A DNA stretch of 64,000 nucleotides from an uncultured Flavobacteriales bacterium (lineage in GTDB: Bacteria; Bacteroidota; Bacteroidia; Flavobacteriales_D; Sanyastnellaceae). The notes under the pieces are model-generated. The model was given only the letters and a program-made list of their open reading frames with translations. It was not told where the DNA came from and ran no database searches. Of the stretch, positions 18,585 through 27,726 are shown piece by piece (positions within the stretch are counted from its first letter, which is position 1; every line of letters starts with the position of its first letter). The translations under genes were made by a program, and so were the position numbers. The stretch spans positions 62,001 through 126,000 of the forward strand of contig CALJFZ010000017.1 in NCBI GenBank assembly GCA_938074325.1, given 5' to 3'.

Positions 18585-20239
18585 CCAGCGTTGTGGATGT
18601 TCGTGACCGCTCGACCCGAGGGGTCGACTACATTTTTCAAGCTTTCATTCCACTCAAGGGCCTTCTCGGTTGAGCACGCCACGGACTTGCCTCCCGGCAC
18701 AGAGTTCGCTGCGGCGGATGAAGGGAAGTGCTTCTCAAAAATGGTCCGGTAGAAGTAGCCTTCTTTCGTAGCGGGCGGATTGATGGGGAAGCGAACGCTT
18801 GCACGTTCCATCTCCTCATCGCTGACCAACCGTTCGGCGTGGTCACGCAAGCCGTCGATCCAACCGTAGCCAACGCCGTCAGAAAACTGCTCCTTCTGCC
18901 GCCACAGCACTTCATCAGGGATGAGACCTTCAAACGACTCGCGGATGATGTGCTTTTCAATGCGCCCTTCACCGCCCATCTTGACTTCGGGGTCGAGGTT
19001 CATGGCGTAGTTGACGAAAGGCTTGTGTAAGAAGGGTACGCGCGTTTCAATTCCCCATGCCATCATGGATTTGTTGGCACGCGAGCAATCGTATTTGTTC
19101 AAGGCCAGCACCTTCCTAACGGATTCCTCGTGGAATTCTTTGGCATCCGGTGCCATGTGGAAATACAAATAGCCGCCGAACAGTTCATCGGCTCCCTCGC
19201 CGCTCAGAACCATCTTGATGCCCATGGCCTTGATTTGGCGGGCCATGAGGTACATGGGGGTGGAGGCACGAATCGTCGTAACGTCATAGGTTTCGATGTG
19301 TTTGATCACGTCATCGAGAGCATCCAATCCCTCTTGAATGGTGAATACCAGCGGGTGGTGAATCGTCCCAATGTGATCCGCCACTTTTTGGGCGGCAGCA
19401 ACATCGGGGCTGCCTTCCAGTCCAATGCTGAAGCTGTGCACCTGCGGCCACCAGGCTTCTGTGTTGTCTTCGTCATCGACGCGCTGCTTCGAAAAGTTTT
19501 TGGCCACGGCGGCAATGACGGAAGAATCCAGTCCGCCGCTGATGAGCAATCCGTAGGGGACATCGCCCATCAAGTGGGACTTAACGGACTGCTCCAGCGC
19601 TGCCCGCAATTCTTCTTTTCGGTAAGCGCGTTTGGGGGCTGTTTCCCAGTCCATCCAATCTTCCGTGTAGTAACGCTGAGGGGCAGAATCCCCAGAACCC
19701 CAAATGTGGCCCGGGGGAAATTCACTCACGTCTTCGCAAAGCGGTTCCAATCCTTTCATCTCCGAAGCCACCATCAGTTCGCCTTCCGCGGTGTGGCCGT
19801 AGTACAAGGGGATGATGCCTATTGGGTCGCGCCCGATGAGCCACTTGTCTTGCTGAACGTCGTACAAGACGAAGGCAAACATGCCTTCCAAATGATGTGC
19901 AAGTGCTGCTCCGTGTTCCCGGTACAAAGCCAAAATCACTTCGCAATCGCTGCCCGTTTGGTAGGGGTATGCACTTGTTTCAGCGCGCAGCTTCTTGTGG
20001 TTATAAATCTCTCCGTTCACGGCCAGAGCGGTTCCGGTCTCTTTGTCGATGAGGGGTTGGGCACCGCTGCTCACGTCCACAATCGCCAGCCGCTCGTGCG
20101 CGAGAATGGCACGCTCGTGTTGAAACACGCCGGACCAGTCCGGACCTCGATGGCGCTGGCGTTTGGAAATGGACAGTGCTGCTGCACGCAAGTCGTCAGC
20201 AGATGATTGGGCACTTAAAATCGCGGTAATCGAACACAT
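18560..20239 (-). CDS. asnB: Asparagine synthase B (glutamine-hydrolysing)
   Basis: Makes asparagine from aspartate, ATP and glutamine. The start is set to the ATG at 20239 so that the catalytic Cys is residue 2 after the initiator (MCSITAIL), as the class II glutaminase domain requires; the track start is three codons upstream. Length 559 aa compares with 554 in E. coli AsnB. The glutaminase domain shows 'RGPDWSGVF' and 'NGEIYNHKKLR'; the synthetase domain shows the PP-loop 'LISGGLDSSVIAAVAK', 'MVLSGEGADELFGGYLYF' and 'GIETRVPFLHKPFVNYA'. It stands alone, convergent with terC and divergent from the subtilase gene. Confidence 0.93.
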   Translation of the reverse strand: MCSITAILSAQSSADDLRAAALSISKRQRHRGPDWSGVFQHERAILAHERLAIVDVSSGAQPLIDKETGTALAVNGEIYNHKKLRAETSAYPYQTGSDCEVILALYREHGAALAHHLEGMFAFVLYDVQQDKWLIGRDPIGIIPLYYGHTAEGELMVASEMKGLEPLCEDVSEFPPGHIWGSGDSAPQRYYTEDWMDWETAPKRAYRKEELRAALEQSVKSHLMGDVPYGLLISGGLDSSVIAAVAKNFSKQRVDDEDNTEAWWPQVHSFSIGLEGSPDVAAAQKVADHIGTIHHPLVFTIQEGLDALDDVIKHIETYDVTTIRASTPMYLMARQIKAMGIKMVLSGEGADELFGGYLYFHMAPDAKEFHEESVRKVLALNKYDCSRANKSMMAWGIETRVPFLHKPFVNYAMNLDPEVKMGGEGRIEKHIIRESFEGLIPDEVLWRQKEQFSDGVGYGWIDGLRDHAERLVSDEEMERASVRFPINPPATKEGYFYRTIFEKHFPSSAAANSVPGGKSVACSTEKALEWNESLKNVVDPSGRAVTNIHNAGYSDDEAS

Positions 20240-20323
20240 GATGATCAAAAATCTTTGCAGGGCTTACGGCAGGTGCCGCGCAGATGTTGCGATTCGGTCC
20301 ATTAAAAACATCAAGTCTTCCCC

Positions 20324-20331
20324 TACCTTTG
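20324..20331 (+). promoter_or_regulatory. -7 box (TACCTTTG) of the subtilase gene
   Basis: Exact match to the Bacteroidetes -7 consensus TAnnTTTG, ending 24 nt before the ATG at 20356. A -33 TTTG at the usual 17-23 nt spacing is not evident. Confidence 0.5.
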
Positions 20332-20355
20332 ATTCAACCTAGAAATGACGAAACC

Positions 20356-23214
20356 ATGAATTGGAGTTTACGCAACGCTTTGCCCGCTGTGGCATTGCTT
20401 TTCACCCTGCCTGTAAAGGGGCAGATTGCCGCGGATGAAACGCCGTTTATTGACCACGAGGTGTTGGTGATGTTGGACACGGACGTCGAGGCGGAAAAGG
20501 TCTTGGCTGCGCTTGAATCGCTGGCCACATTTGAGGTCATAGGAATTCCTTCGCCTTCCACGAACATCTACCATTTGTATGTGCCCGGAGATGATTGGGC
20601 TCAAGCCTTGGGCAAATTTGAGAGCAACCCTCACGTCCGAGCGGTTCAGTTAAACCACTTGGTCACGGAGCGGGAAACAGTCCCGAATGACCCGAATTTC
20701 GGTCAGCAATGGCACCACGTGGAATCCGGTGATCACGACATCGACTCCGACTTGGCCTGGGACGTCACGACCGGGGGGGTAGCAGGCAACGGTGCACGCA
20801 TCGTTGTAGCAGTCCTCGAAGGAGGTGGTTCCAACTACAACCATACGGACCTCATTGACAACCACTGGACCAACCCGGGGGAGATTCCGGGCAACGGCAT
20901 CGACGATGACAACAACGGGTATGTCGACGACTACAACGGCTGGAATCCCGGCAACAATTCGGACAACATCGCCGGTGGCGGTCACGGCACGTCTGTGAGT
21001 GGAATGATTGGCGCAACTGGAAACAACGGGTCCGGAGGAGCCGGTGTGAACTGGGACGTGGACATCATGCAAATCGATATGGCCAATGGCCTCTCGGAGT
21101 CGAACGTCATCGCCGCCTACGAATACCCCAAGACCATGCGTGACATCTTCAACGCCACCGACGGCGCGGAAGGTGCCTTCGTGGTAGCGACCAACGCTTC
21201 GTGGGGAATCGATCAAGCCAACCCTGCAAACTATCCGTTGTGGTGCGCGTATTATGACGAGCTCGGGGCATCCGGTATTTTGAACTGCGGTGCCACCACG
21301 AATTCTCCCCTCAACGTTGATGCAGTTGGCGACATGCCCACCGCCTGCAGCTCGGAGTACATGGTGTCCGTCACCGCAACGAACGACAACGACGTTCGCA
21401 CATTCAGTGGTTACGGCGCCACGACCATTGACCTCGGCGCTCCTGGAGAGCAAGTCTACTTGCCAAGCGGGTCGAGCAACTACGGTAACACGAGTGGAAC
21501 GTCGTTCGCAAGTCCTTGTGTGGCGGGTGCCATTGCACTGGTGTACAGTGTACCGTGTCCAGATTTGGCCGCGTTGTCTCTCGCAAACCCTCAAGGCGCC
21601 GCGGATTTGGTGCTCGGTTACATTTACGACGGGGTAGACGTGGTGCCTAACTTGATCGGAGAGACCGTTACGGGTGGTCGATTGAATGTGGCGAATTCCG
21701 TGAATTTGGCCATGGCCGGATGCGGACCGGTAGAATGTGCCATCGAATCGTTTACCGCAACAGCGGAATGCGTTTACGACATGGGAGCGGACACGGTGTT
21801 GACCATCGCAACCCTAGACGCCTCCTTCGACAGCTTCTTGTGCGCGGCAGACATCATCTGCTACAAGGATTCGGCTGCTGCTGAGTGGATGTGCGAATTG
21901 ACAGAAAACAGCGGAGAGGAGCTGAGCAATGCCTCGTCGGCTATCCTGGCGGGTTTGATGCCAAATACCACGTACGAAGTGTACTTCGCTTTGGATACAT
22001 TGGTCAGCGATACCATCAGCTTCACGACACCGGATTGTGGTGTGTTGATTCCGGGCTGTACGGATCCTGAAGCATTGAACTACGATGAATCTGCGACCAT
22101 CGATAACGGCGGTTGTGACTACCCTTGTACGGATGTTGTCTTTACCGTGACCACCGATTGCTGGCCCGAAGAAGTGGGATGGACCATTGTGAGCGAAGCC
22201 GGTGAAACATTGGCAGAATTGGCCCCAGGAACATACGAGGAGGAAGAGGCCGAAGAGACGTGGTCGGCTTGCCTTGTAAACGGATGCCACACGTTGACTA
22301 TTACCGATGCGTACGGTGACGGCATGTTTGGAAGCCAATGGGGATCATGCGACGTGGACGGCAATTACGTCTTTGAAACCGCAGAAGGCGCAGTCATTGT
22401 CCAGATGGATGAACCGGACTACGGCGATGCGATTACTCATGAATTTTGTTTGCCCGTTGTACCGGGCTGCACGGATGCCGGTGCCTGCAACTACAATGAA
22501 GAAGCCAATGCCGATGATGGGAGCTGTTTCAGTGTAGGAGATGCGTGCGATGACGGCGATGAAGAGACCGTATTCGATGCATATACGGCCGACTGTGAAT
22601 GTGCCGGTGTGCCCGCCGTTCTTGGATGTTTGGACGAAGCGGCGTGCAATTTCGACGCAGGTGCCAACGTCGATGACGGCTCATGCTACTACGTTGCCCA
22701 GGGCACGATTGCAGGGGCTCAAACAGCGACTGACATGACCGTCGAAACGTACACGTACGATGGAGATGCCGCGCACACGTATGACTGGTCTGCGACAGGA
22801 GGGACCATTCAAGGCACAGCTTCAGGCGTCGGTGTTCTCTCGGTGGATGTCGCTTGGGAAACCACAGGAGGCGGATCTGTAAGCGTTGTGGAGACGGACA
22901 CCACAGGATGTTCAGGAGAAGTCACCCTACAGATTGATTTGTTGGTCAACTCCATCACTGAATTGGAATTGGCTGGTATCGAAGTATATCCAAACCCCGC
23001 TAATGAGACGATCAATGTGCGCATGGCTTCTCAAGCTAGCCCGTGGGCGATTGTGGAGTTGGTGGACGCATACGGTCGCGTTGCTGCTTCTTGGCAAGTC
23101 GTGGACGCGCAGATGGAGCTCAACGCCGGTGCATTTGCGAATGGATTGTACACCCTGCGTTTCCTGAACGCAGCGGGTGAGGCGTGTTCAACGCCGATGC
23201 TGATTCAGCACTGA
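20356..23214 (+). CDS. Secreted S8 (subtilisin-like) peptidase with Cys-rich repeats and T9SS type A sorting domain; catalytic Asp replaced by Glu
   Basis: Start chosen at the ATG at 20356, which opens a signal peptide (MNWSLRNALPAVALLF, cleaved near 'VKGQ'), giving 952 aa. An inhibitor-I9-like propeptide is followed by the peptidase domain: 'IVVAVLEGGGSNYNHTDL' aligns with the V-A-V-I-D-T/G-G box but has Glu155 where the catalytic Asp belongs; the His is in 'GGGHGTSVSGMIGA' (His210), the oxyanion Asn in 'VVATNASWG' and the Ser in 'SGTSFASPCVAGA' (Ser383). Further on there is an Fn3-like stretch, three Cys-rich units (GCTDPEALNYDESAT..., GCTDAGACNYNEEAN..., GCLDEAACNFDAGAN...) of the type that fills the giant ORF at 29.3 kb, and a T9SS type A tail ('GIEVYPNPANETINV', 'VDAYGRVAA'). 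Whether the peptidase is active with Glu is uncertain. Confidence 0.88.
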   Translation: MNWSLRNALPAVALLFTLPVKGQIAADETPFIDHEVLVMLDTDVEAEKVLAALESLATFEVIGIPSPSTNIYHLYVPGDDWAQALGKFESNPHVRAVQLNHLVTERETVPNDPNFGQQWHHVESGDHDIDSDLAWDVTTGGVAGNGARIVVAVLEGGGSNYNHTDLIDNHWTNPGEIPGNGIDDDNNGYVDDYNGWNPGNNSDNIAGGGHGTSVSGMIGATGNNGSGGAGVNWDVDIMQIDMANGLSESNVIAAYEYPKTMRDIFNATDGAEGAFVVATNASWGIDQANPANYPLWCAYYDELGASGILNCGATTNSPLNVDAVGDMPTACSSEYMVSVTATNDNDVRTFSGYGATTIDLGAPGEQVYLPSGSSNYGNTSGTSFASPCVAGAIALVYSVPCPDLAALSLANPQGAADLVLGYIYDGVDVVPNLIGETVTGGRLNVANSVNLAMAGCGPVECAIESFTATAECVYDMGADTVLTIATLDASFDSFLCAADIICYKDSAAAEWMCELTENSGEELSNASSAILAGLMPNTTYEVYFALDTLVSDTISFTTPDCGVLIPGCTDPEALNYDESATIDNGGCDYPCTDVVFTVTTDCWPEEVGWTIVSEAGETLAELAPGTYEEEEAEETWSACLVNGCHTLTITDAYGDGMFGSQWGSCDVDGNYVFETAEGAVIVQMDEPDYGDAITHEFCLPVVPGCTDAGACNYNEEANADDGSCFSVGDACDDGDEETVFDAYTADCECAGVPAVLGCLDEAACNFDAGANVDDGSCYYVAQGTIAGAQTATDMTVETYTYDGDAAHTYDWSATGGTIQGTASGVGVLSVDVAWETTGGGSVSVVETDTTGCSGEVTLQIDLLVNSITELELAGIEVYPNPANETINVRMASQASPWAIVELVDAYGRVAASWQVVDAQMELNAGAFANGLYTLRFLNAAGEACSTPMLIQH

Positions 23215-23227
23215 TGCTGGAGGCCGC

Positions 23228-24094
23228 TTATTGGGCGGCGCCAATCTCAAACCAAAAAGAACCTCCGTGGCGCTCGACGCCATGGAGGTTTTTGTTATCC
23301 CACAAAGGAGCGAGCTTGGCTTGAAGGTCGGCTTGCTGAGCGACCCAAAATGCAGGGAAAATGGGACGGTAACGAATTGGATTACTCGCCAACATGGCCG
23401 CCAAGACGTATTGTTCTGAATACCCGCGGTCGCACATGTCTTGGGGGTAATCCCAAGGCAAGTACACGTCGTGCACTTGGACAATGACGCCTTCCTTCAG
23501 CCGAGGTAACCATTCCAGAAAGAATACGGTGGCATCCGAGTTCGGTAAAACCCGGTGGCTGTTGTCGATGAACAAGATGTCACCGGCTTCCAGCTCTTCC
23601 GCCCATTCGGTTCCCACTGCCTCAAAAGGCCGGCGCACAATGCGCTGAGAAACCTGGTCGATGTCCGCACGGGGGTAAGGATCAATGCTGATCACTTCAG
23701 TATCGATGCTGTGTTGACTCTTCGCAGCTGCAACGAGCAGCGTAGAATTCCCAGATCCCACCTCCAAGTACTTCTTGGGCTTCCGCTCCGCGATGAACAT
23801 GTACAAAGCTGCGATGTCCAATCCCGGGAGGAACTGGTTATTCCAAGCGGGAAGCAGTGGATTGGGTTCGTCTACGCGTTTTCGGATGGCATGAAGTTGA
23901 GCGGTGTATTTCAAGATGCGCTCTACTTCGTGTGCAATAACATCCTTGCGTTGCTCCAACAGATTGTGAATCTCCACCAGCCCATTGCCGCTCTCAGGTG
24001 CTGACCGCGGAGATAGGTTCACGTGGTAATCGAGGTGCAAGGTTTGCCATCGCTTGGAGGCAAATCGGTACAAGGACTTTAAGCCGCGAATCAT
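23228..24094 (-). CDS. Class I SAM-dependent methyltransferase (Methyltransf_24-like)
   Basis: A 288-aa soluble protein whose central part carries the Rossmann SAM-binding motifs: 'KKYLEVGSGNSTLLVAAAK' (motif I, about residues 98-116), 'TEVISIDPYPRADI' (motif II, acidic residue) and 'GDILFIDNSHRV' (post-I/III). 'EGVIVQVHDVYLPWDYPQD' is typical of this subgroup, which often acts on cell-surface sugars or small metabolites. The substrate is unknown. The ATG overlaps the acyltransferase stop by 4 nt, so it is the last gene of a coupled operon. Its 3' end contains a hairpin that seems to be the terminator of the convergent gene. Confidence 0.78.
   Translation of the reverse strand: MIRGLKSLYRFASKRWQTLHLDYHVNLSPRSAPESGNGLVEIHNLLEQRKDVIAHEVERILKYTAQLHAIRKRVDEPNPLLPAWNNQFLPGLDIAALYMFIAERKPKKYLEVGSGNSTLLVAAAKSQHSIDTEVISIDPYPRADIDQVSQRIVRRPFEAVGTEWAEELEAGDILFIDNSHRVLPNSDATVFFLEWLPRLKEGVIVQVHDVYLPWDYPQDMCDRGYSEQYVLAAMLASNPIRYRPIFPAFWVAQQADLQAKLAPLWDNKNLHGVERHGGSFWFEIGAAQ
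23262..23293 (+). terminator. Strong intrinsic terminator for the subtilase gene, inside the convergent methyltransferase CDS
   Basis: CCTCCGTGGCG - CTCGA - CGCCATGGAGG forms an 11-bp stem (one G.T pair) with a 5-nt loop followed directly by TTTTT on the plus strand. It starts 47 nt after the subtilase stop and lies wholly within the last ~30 codons of the methyltransferase gene on the other strand. Confidence 0.75.
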
Positions 24095-24852
24095 GTGGAC
24101 TCTTTTTCAATTTGTGCATCCCATTCGGCGCGGAGGCGCAAGACCTCTTTCTCGGTCCAGTCGCGGGTTTTGGTCAGCATCTCGCCTCCATCGGGAAGGC
24201 AGGTAGTCGGGCCATAAGATACTTTTACGTCGATGTGACGGGCGCCAAAATGCTTCCAGGCGTGCGGAATGAACTGAGCTTGACCGACCCATGCGATGTT
24301 CGGGTCCTTGTATTCAATGGCAATGGGCGTAATTGGAAAACCTCCTTCCGCGCTGATGTAGAACATGGAAGGTCGGTATTCCAGGAGTTCTGGACCGAGG
24401 TATGTGGTGCCCTCTGGAAAAATGACAATGCTGTATCCATTTTCCAATCGATTTTTGACGGACTCGCGGGTTTGTTTCCGGCTTTCCTTGCTGCTCCGGT
24501 CGACCCAAATGGTTCCCAATAACGAAGCACCCCAACCGATAATCGGCCAAGACTTGCTTTCAACACGGCCTACGAATACCACCGGATTCTTTGCAGGAAT
24601 CATCACGGCATCGACGTAACTCCTGTGGTTGCCCATCAGGATAGAAGGTTCTTCCGGTAATTCGCCTTCGACGAAGACGCGGATGCCCATAAGGCGGTAA
24701 ACATCCCGGAAGAACCGAAGCATGATGCGGTGAATTCGATTCCGATCCTTTCCGAAAAGCACTTGTGAAATGCCAAGCGCCAACGTGTACCCCAAGCTCA
24801 AAAACAGAAAGCCTGGAATCCGGTAACTTGAGCGTAGAAATCGCGCTATCAT
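24091..24852 (-). CDS. 1-acyl-sn-glycerol-3-phosphate acyltransferase-like protein (PlsC family)
   Basis: 253 aa with an N-terminal hydrophobic anchor ('IPGFLFLSLGYTLALGISQV') and the four acyltransferase motifs: 'MGNHRSYVDAVMIP' (H-x4-D), 'VGRVESKSWPIIGWGASLL', 'IVIFPEGTTYLGPELLEY' (F-P-E-G-T) and 'GFPITPIAIEY'. It should transfer an acyl chain to lysophosphatidic acid or a related lipid at the inner membrane. It overlaps the pseudouridine synthase gene upstream and the methyltransferase gene downstream by 4 nt each. The HxxxxD box is preceded by Asn and followed by Ala, within normal family variation. Confidence 0.86.
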   Translation of the reverse strand: MIARFLRSSYRIPGFLFLSLGYTLALGISQVLFGKDRNRIHRIMLRFFRDVYRLMGIRVFVEGELPEEPSILMGNHRSYVDAVMIPAKNPVVFVGRVESKSWPIIGWGASLLGTIWVDRSSKESRKQTRESVKNRLENGYSIVIFPEGTTYLGPELLEYRPSMFYISAEGGFPITPIAIEYKDPNIAWVGQAQFIPHAWKHFGARHIDVKVSYGPTTCLPDGGEMLTKTRDWTEKEVLRLRAEWDAQIEKEST

Positions 24853-25520
24853 GCGTGCGAAGATAGGCGCAACTGAGCTATAAAATCGGAACGGTGGACG
24901 AACGGAATTTTGGTGAATTTTTTGCTGGGTGGCGCCTGAACCCGAACGCGTTTTCCGGCTACGATCGGATGCTCAAAGTCCAATTCGTAGGCGCACAAAA
25001 ACAACCCCTTTCCGCGGTATATGCCCCCCGCATGTGGATAAGTGTCGTCCCCCACAATTCCATGGCCGACTCCGTGGAGGTGGCGCCGGAGTTGGTGGGT
25101 TCGCCCGGTCAGGGGGCGGAGCAGCGCGAGGCTCACAGCGCCGCCTCCAGCAATGGTACCTTGTGCGAGGCATTGAGCCGTCGTCACGGCTTGCTTCCCT
25201 TCCAATGGCCATTCCAAGAGCAGGCTCGGCGGCAGGGCTCCATGCACCAATGCCAAGTACGCTTTGTGCACCCTCCGCTCGGCAAATAGCTGGCCCATCG
25301 CACGCGTAGCCGCTACGTTTTTACCGAATACGACCCACCCTGAAGTTGGGAAGTCCAGGCGGTGGCATGCAGCGATTTCTGAGCGGTTTTGCGCTTGTAC
25401 GTGCTTGCTCACCTTCCGAAGAAAGGTGTTCCCGTCGTTTCCCGATGTCAACAGGCCATGGGGCTTCCAGGCCACCGCAATGTGTTCGTCTTCGAACCCA
25501 ATGTGCAAAGGGGGCTGCAA
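24849..25520 (-). CDS. RluA-family pseudouridine synthase
   Basis: 223 aa, short for RluA and without an S4 domain. The catalytic motif is 'HRLDFPTSGWVVF' (HRLDxxTSG, catalytic Asp), preceded by 'AVAWKPHGLLTSGND' and followed by 'VHKAYLALVHG' and 'RPLTGRTHQLRRHL', all standard. It isomerises uridine in rRNA or tRNA; the exact target is unknown. The only plausible start is a TTG at 25520 (L/MQPPLHIGFEDEHIA), 7 nt after the stop of the S9 peptidase; the next in-frame ATG is far inside the domain. It belongs to the operon S9 peptidase - rluA-like - plsC - methyltransferase. Confidence 0.83.
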   Translation of the reverse strand: MQPPLHIGFEDEHIAVAWKPHGLLTSGNDGNTFLRKVSKHVQAQNRSEIAACHRLDFPTSGWVVFGKNVAATRAMGQLFAERRVHKAYLALVHGALPPSLLLEWPLEGKQAVTTAQCLAQGTIAGGGAVSLALLRPLTGRTHQLRRHLHGVGHGIVGDDTYPHAGGIYRGKGLFLCAYELDFEHPIVAGKRVRVQAPPSKKFTKIPFVHRSDFIAQLRLSSHA

Positions 25521-25527
25521 TGCTCTG

Positions 25528-27690
25528 TTACTCTTGAGGCAGTGGAACGTTCATTTCATGGAACATAAAAGCCCATTTGTCCGCCTGCTCGTCCAGAATT
25601 TTCGAAGTGGGTTTTCCCGCTCCGTGTCCTGCATTCTTTTCGATGCGAATGAGCGCTGGTGCCGCTCCAGATTGGCAAGCCTGAAGTCGAGCAGCGAATT
25701 TGAAGCTGTGCGCCGGTACCACACGGTCGTCGTGGTCGGCAGTCGTGACCATGGTTGCAGGGTATGCCGTCCCAGGTTGGAGGTTGTGGTAGGGGCTGTA
25801 CCCTGCTAGGTTTTCAAAATCAGCTTTGGAACTGTCCGCACAACCGTATTCCGGAATCCATCCCCACCCGATGGTGAAGCGATGGTAGCGCAACATGTCC
25901 ATGACGCCAACTGCTGGGAAGGCAACGCCCGCTAAATCCGGTCGCTGGGTCATCGTGGCGCCCACGAGGAGACCTCCGTTGGACCCTCCTGCAATGGCCA
26001 ATCGGCTGGACTGCGTATACCCTTCATTGATCAGGTATTCGCCCGCAGCGATGAAGTCGTCAAATACGTTCTGCTTCTTGAGCAACATGCCGGCTTCGTG
26101 CCACTCTTCGCCGAATTCCCCGCCTCCGCGCAGGTTGGGCATGGCATATACGCCTCCATTTTCGAGCAACAAAAGCAACGAGGAGCTGAAGCTAGGGGTC
26201 AGACTGATGTTAAATCCGCCGTAGGCATAGAGGTAGGTGGGACGGTTTCCGTCCAATTCCAAGCCTTTTTTGTGTACGATGAACATGGGCACTTGCGTGC
26301 CATCTTTGGATGTGAACCAAACTTGCTTGGACTCGAAGTCTCCAGGTGTGAAATCCACTTCCGGCGCTGCAAACAGCGTGCTCTCGCCCGTTTCCATGTC
26401 GTAGCGGTAAATCGACGTGGGGTAGGTAAAAGAAGTGAAGGCGTAGAAAGTCTCTTTTGCATCCACCTTGCCTCCAAATCCGCCGACGGACCCTGCATCG
26501 TTGGGAAGTGCAATTGGGCGAGGATTGGAGCCGTCCATGTCCATTCGGATGACAGCGTTGCACGCATTTTTGAGGTAGGTTGCAAACAACTGTCCTCCAG
26601 TGCTGCGGACACCCTCCAGGAGGTGTTCCGAGGCGGGGATGACGTCGATCCAGTCAGCCGTATTGTCTGCAGCGATTCCAGCAAGGCGGTAGGTGGGAGC
26701 GTCCTGATCGGTTACCACCAAAAAGCGGCCGTTGTGGTGATCCACGACAGAGCTGCGGGTATTAAATCCAGGAATCAACGATTGCCAAGTGGCATTGGGA
26801 TTGTTCAGGTCCAAAAAGTCCAAGCTGTTGCCATCTGTCCCCGTAGACGAATTCAGGATGAGGTAGCGCTTGTCTTCCGTTGCGTAGGCGAAATGGTAGC
26901 GATTGGGCTCGTTGTCGTTTCGGTAAACCAGTCGGTCGGCAGATTGGTCGGTTCCTACTTTGTGGTAGTAGACACTGTGGTAGGTGTTCTCGGCGCTCAA
27001 TTCGCTTCCTTCCGGTGCCGGGTACCTGCTGTAGTAGAAGCCGTTTCCGACCCAACTCGTCCCTGAGAACTTGACCCACTTGAGGACATCGCCTTGGGGT
27101 TGCCCGGTAGCGAGATCGTAGATGTGGATCTCCTGCCAATCGGAGCCAGCGGCGTTCTGAATGACCGCGATGTAACGGTCGTCGTCGCTTGCGCTGCCGA
27201 GCGAAGCGGTCACTGTTCCGTCTTCACTCAAGGCGTTGGGGTCGAGGAACAATTGATCCTCTCCGTTCAGCTCATTGCGCACATACCAGACGCTTTGGTT
27301 TTGCAAACCGTCGTTTTTTGATAGGAAGTAGCGGTCGCCAATCTTCCTTGGCATGCCAATCTTTTCGTAGTTGAACAGGGCTTCGAACCGCTCCCTGAGT
27401 GGCTTTCGCCATTCCAATCCCTTCAAGTAGCCTTGCGTGAACGCGATTTGTTCGTCCACCCAAGCCACGGTCTCATCGGAGCGGTCGTCTTCCAACCAAC
27501 GATAGGGGTCAGCGACTTCAATATCCCACAAGGTATCGGTGGTTGCTTCCGTTCGCGTGTCGGGATAGGTCAATGCGGATTGCATGGAGGTTGGGGGAGT
27601 TTGGCAAGAGGTAAAGAACAAAAAACCGCTCCAAATGAGCAACAAAGAAAGGGGGCTATGGAAAGAGCGGGAGGCGGGTTGGTGAATCAT
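25528..27690 (-). CDS. Prolyl oligopeptidase (S9A family), predicted lipoprotein
   Basis: A 720-aa serine peptidase cleaving short peptides after proline. The N-terminus (hydrophobic run ending '[10 protein letters not shown]') is a lipoprotein signal, so it should sit in the periplasm or at the cell surface. '[19 protein letters not shown]' is the conserved start of the family, followed by a seven-bladed propeller. The catalytic domain shows '[17 protein letters not shown]' (Ser570), '[17 protein letters not shown]' (Asp) and '[13 protein letters not shown]' (His). First gene of the minus operon; a -7 box lies 20 nt upstream of the ATG. It is divergent from the AIM24-like gene with only 36 nt between the starts. 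Confidence 0.92.
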   Translation of the reverse strand: MIHQPASRSFHSPLSLLLIWSGFLFFTSCQTPPTSMQSALTYPDTRTEATTDTLWDIEVADPYRWLEDDRSDETVAWVDEQIAFTQGYLKGLEWRKPLRERFEALFNYEKIGMPRKIGDRYFLSKNDGLQNQSVWYVRNELNGEDQLFLDPNALSEDGTVTASLGSASDDDRYIAVIQNAAGSDWQEIHIYDLATGQPQGDVLKWVKFSGTSWVGNGFYYSRYPAPEGSELSAENTYHSVYYHKVGTDQSADRLVYRNDNEPNRYHFAYATEDKRYLILNSSTGTDGNSLDFLDLNNPNATWQSLIPGFNTRSSVVDHHNGRFLVVTDQDAPTYRLAGIAADNTADWIDVIPASEHLLEGVRSTGGQLFATYLKNACNAVIRMDMDGSNPRPIALPNDAGSVGGFGGKVDAKETFYAFTSFTYPTSIYRYDMETGESTLFAAPEVDFTPGDFESKQVWFTSKDGTQVPMFIVHKKGLELDGNRPTYLYAYGGFNISLTPSFSSSLLLLLENGGVYAMPNLRGGGEFGEEWHEAGMLLKKQNVFDDFIAAGEYLINEGYTQSSRLAIAGGSNGGLLVGATMTQRPDLAGVAFPAVGVMDMLRYHRFTIGWGWIPEYGCADSSKADFENLAGYSPYHNLQPGTAYPATMVTTADHDDRVVPAHSFKFAARLQACQSGAAPALIRIEKNAGHGAGKPTSKILDEQADKWAFMFHEMNVPLPQE

Positions 27691-27710
27691 TTGTCAACGA
27701 TTAATTTGCC

Positions 27711-27718
27711 CAAAAATA
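27711..27718 (-). promoter_or_regulatory. -7 box (TATTTTTG) of the S9 peptidase operon
   Basis: On the minus strand TATTTTTG matches TAnnTTTG exactly and lies 20 nt upstream of the ATG at 27690. It sits in the 36-nt gap to the divergent gene, so any -33 element falls inside that neighbour's coding sequence. Confidence 0.45.
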
Positions 27719-27726
27719 CCGGAAAG

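Noticed and set aside
19130-20206. 358-aa plus-strand ORF opposite asnB
   Set aside because: Antisense shadow; asnB has full-length family motifs on the other strand.
20650-21594. 314-aa minus-strand ORF opposite the subtilase
   Set aside because: Val/Arg-rich shadow of the GC-rich codons of the peptidase domain.
26098-27066. 322-aa plus-strand ORF opposite the S9 peptidase
   Set aside because: Antisense shadow; the peptidase motifs are intact on the minus strand.
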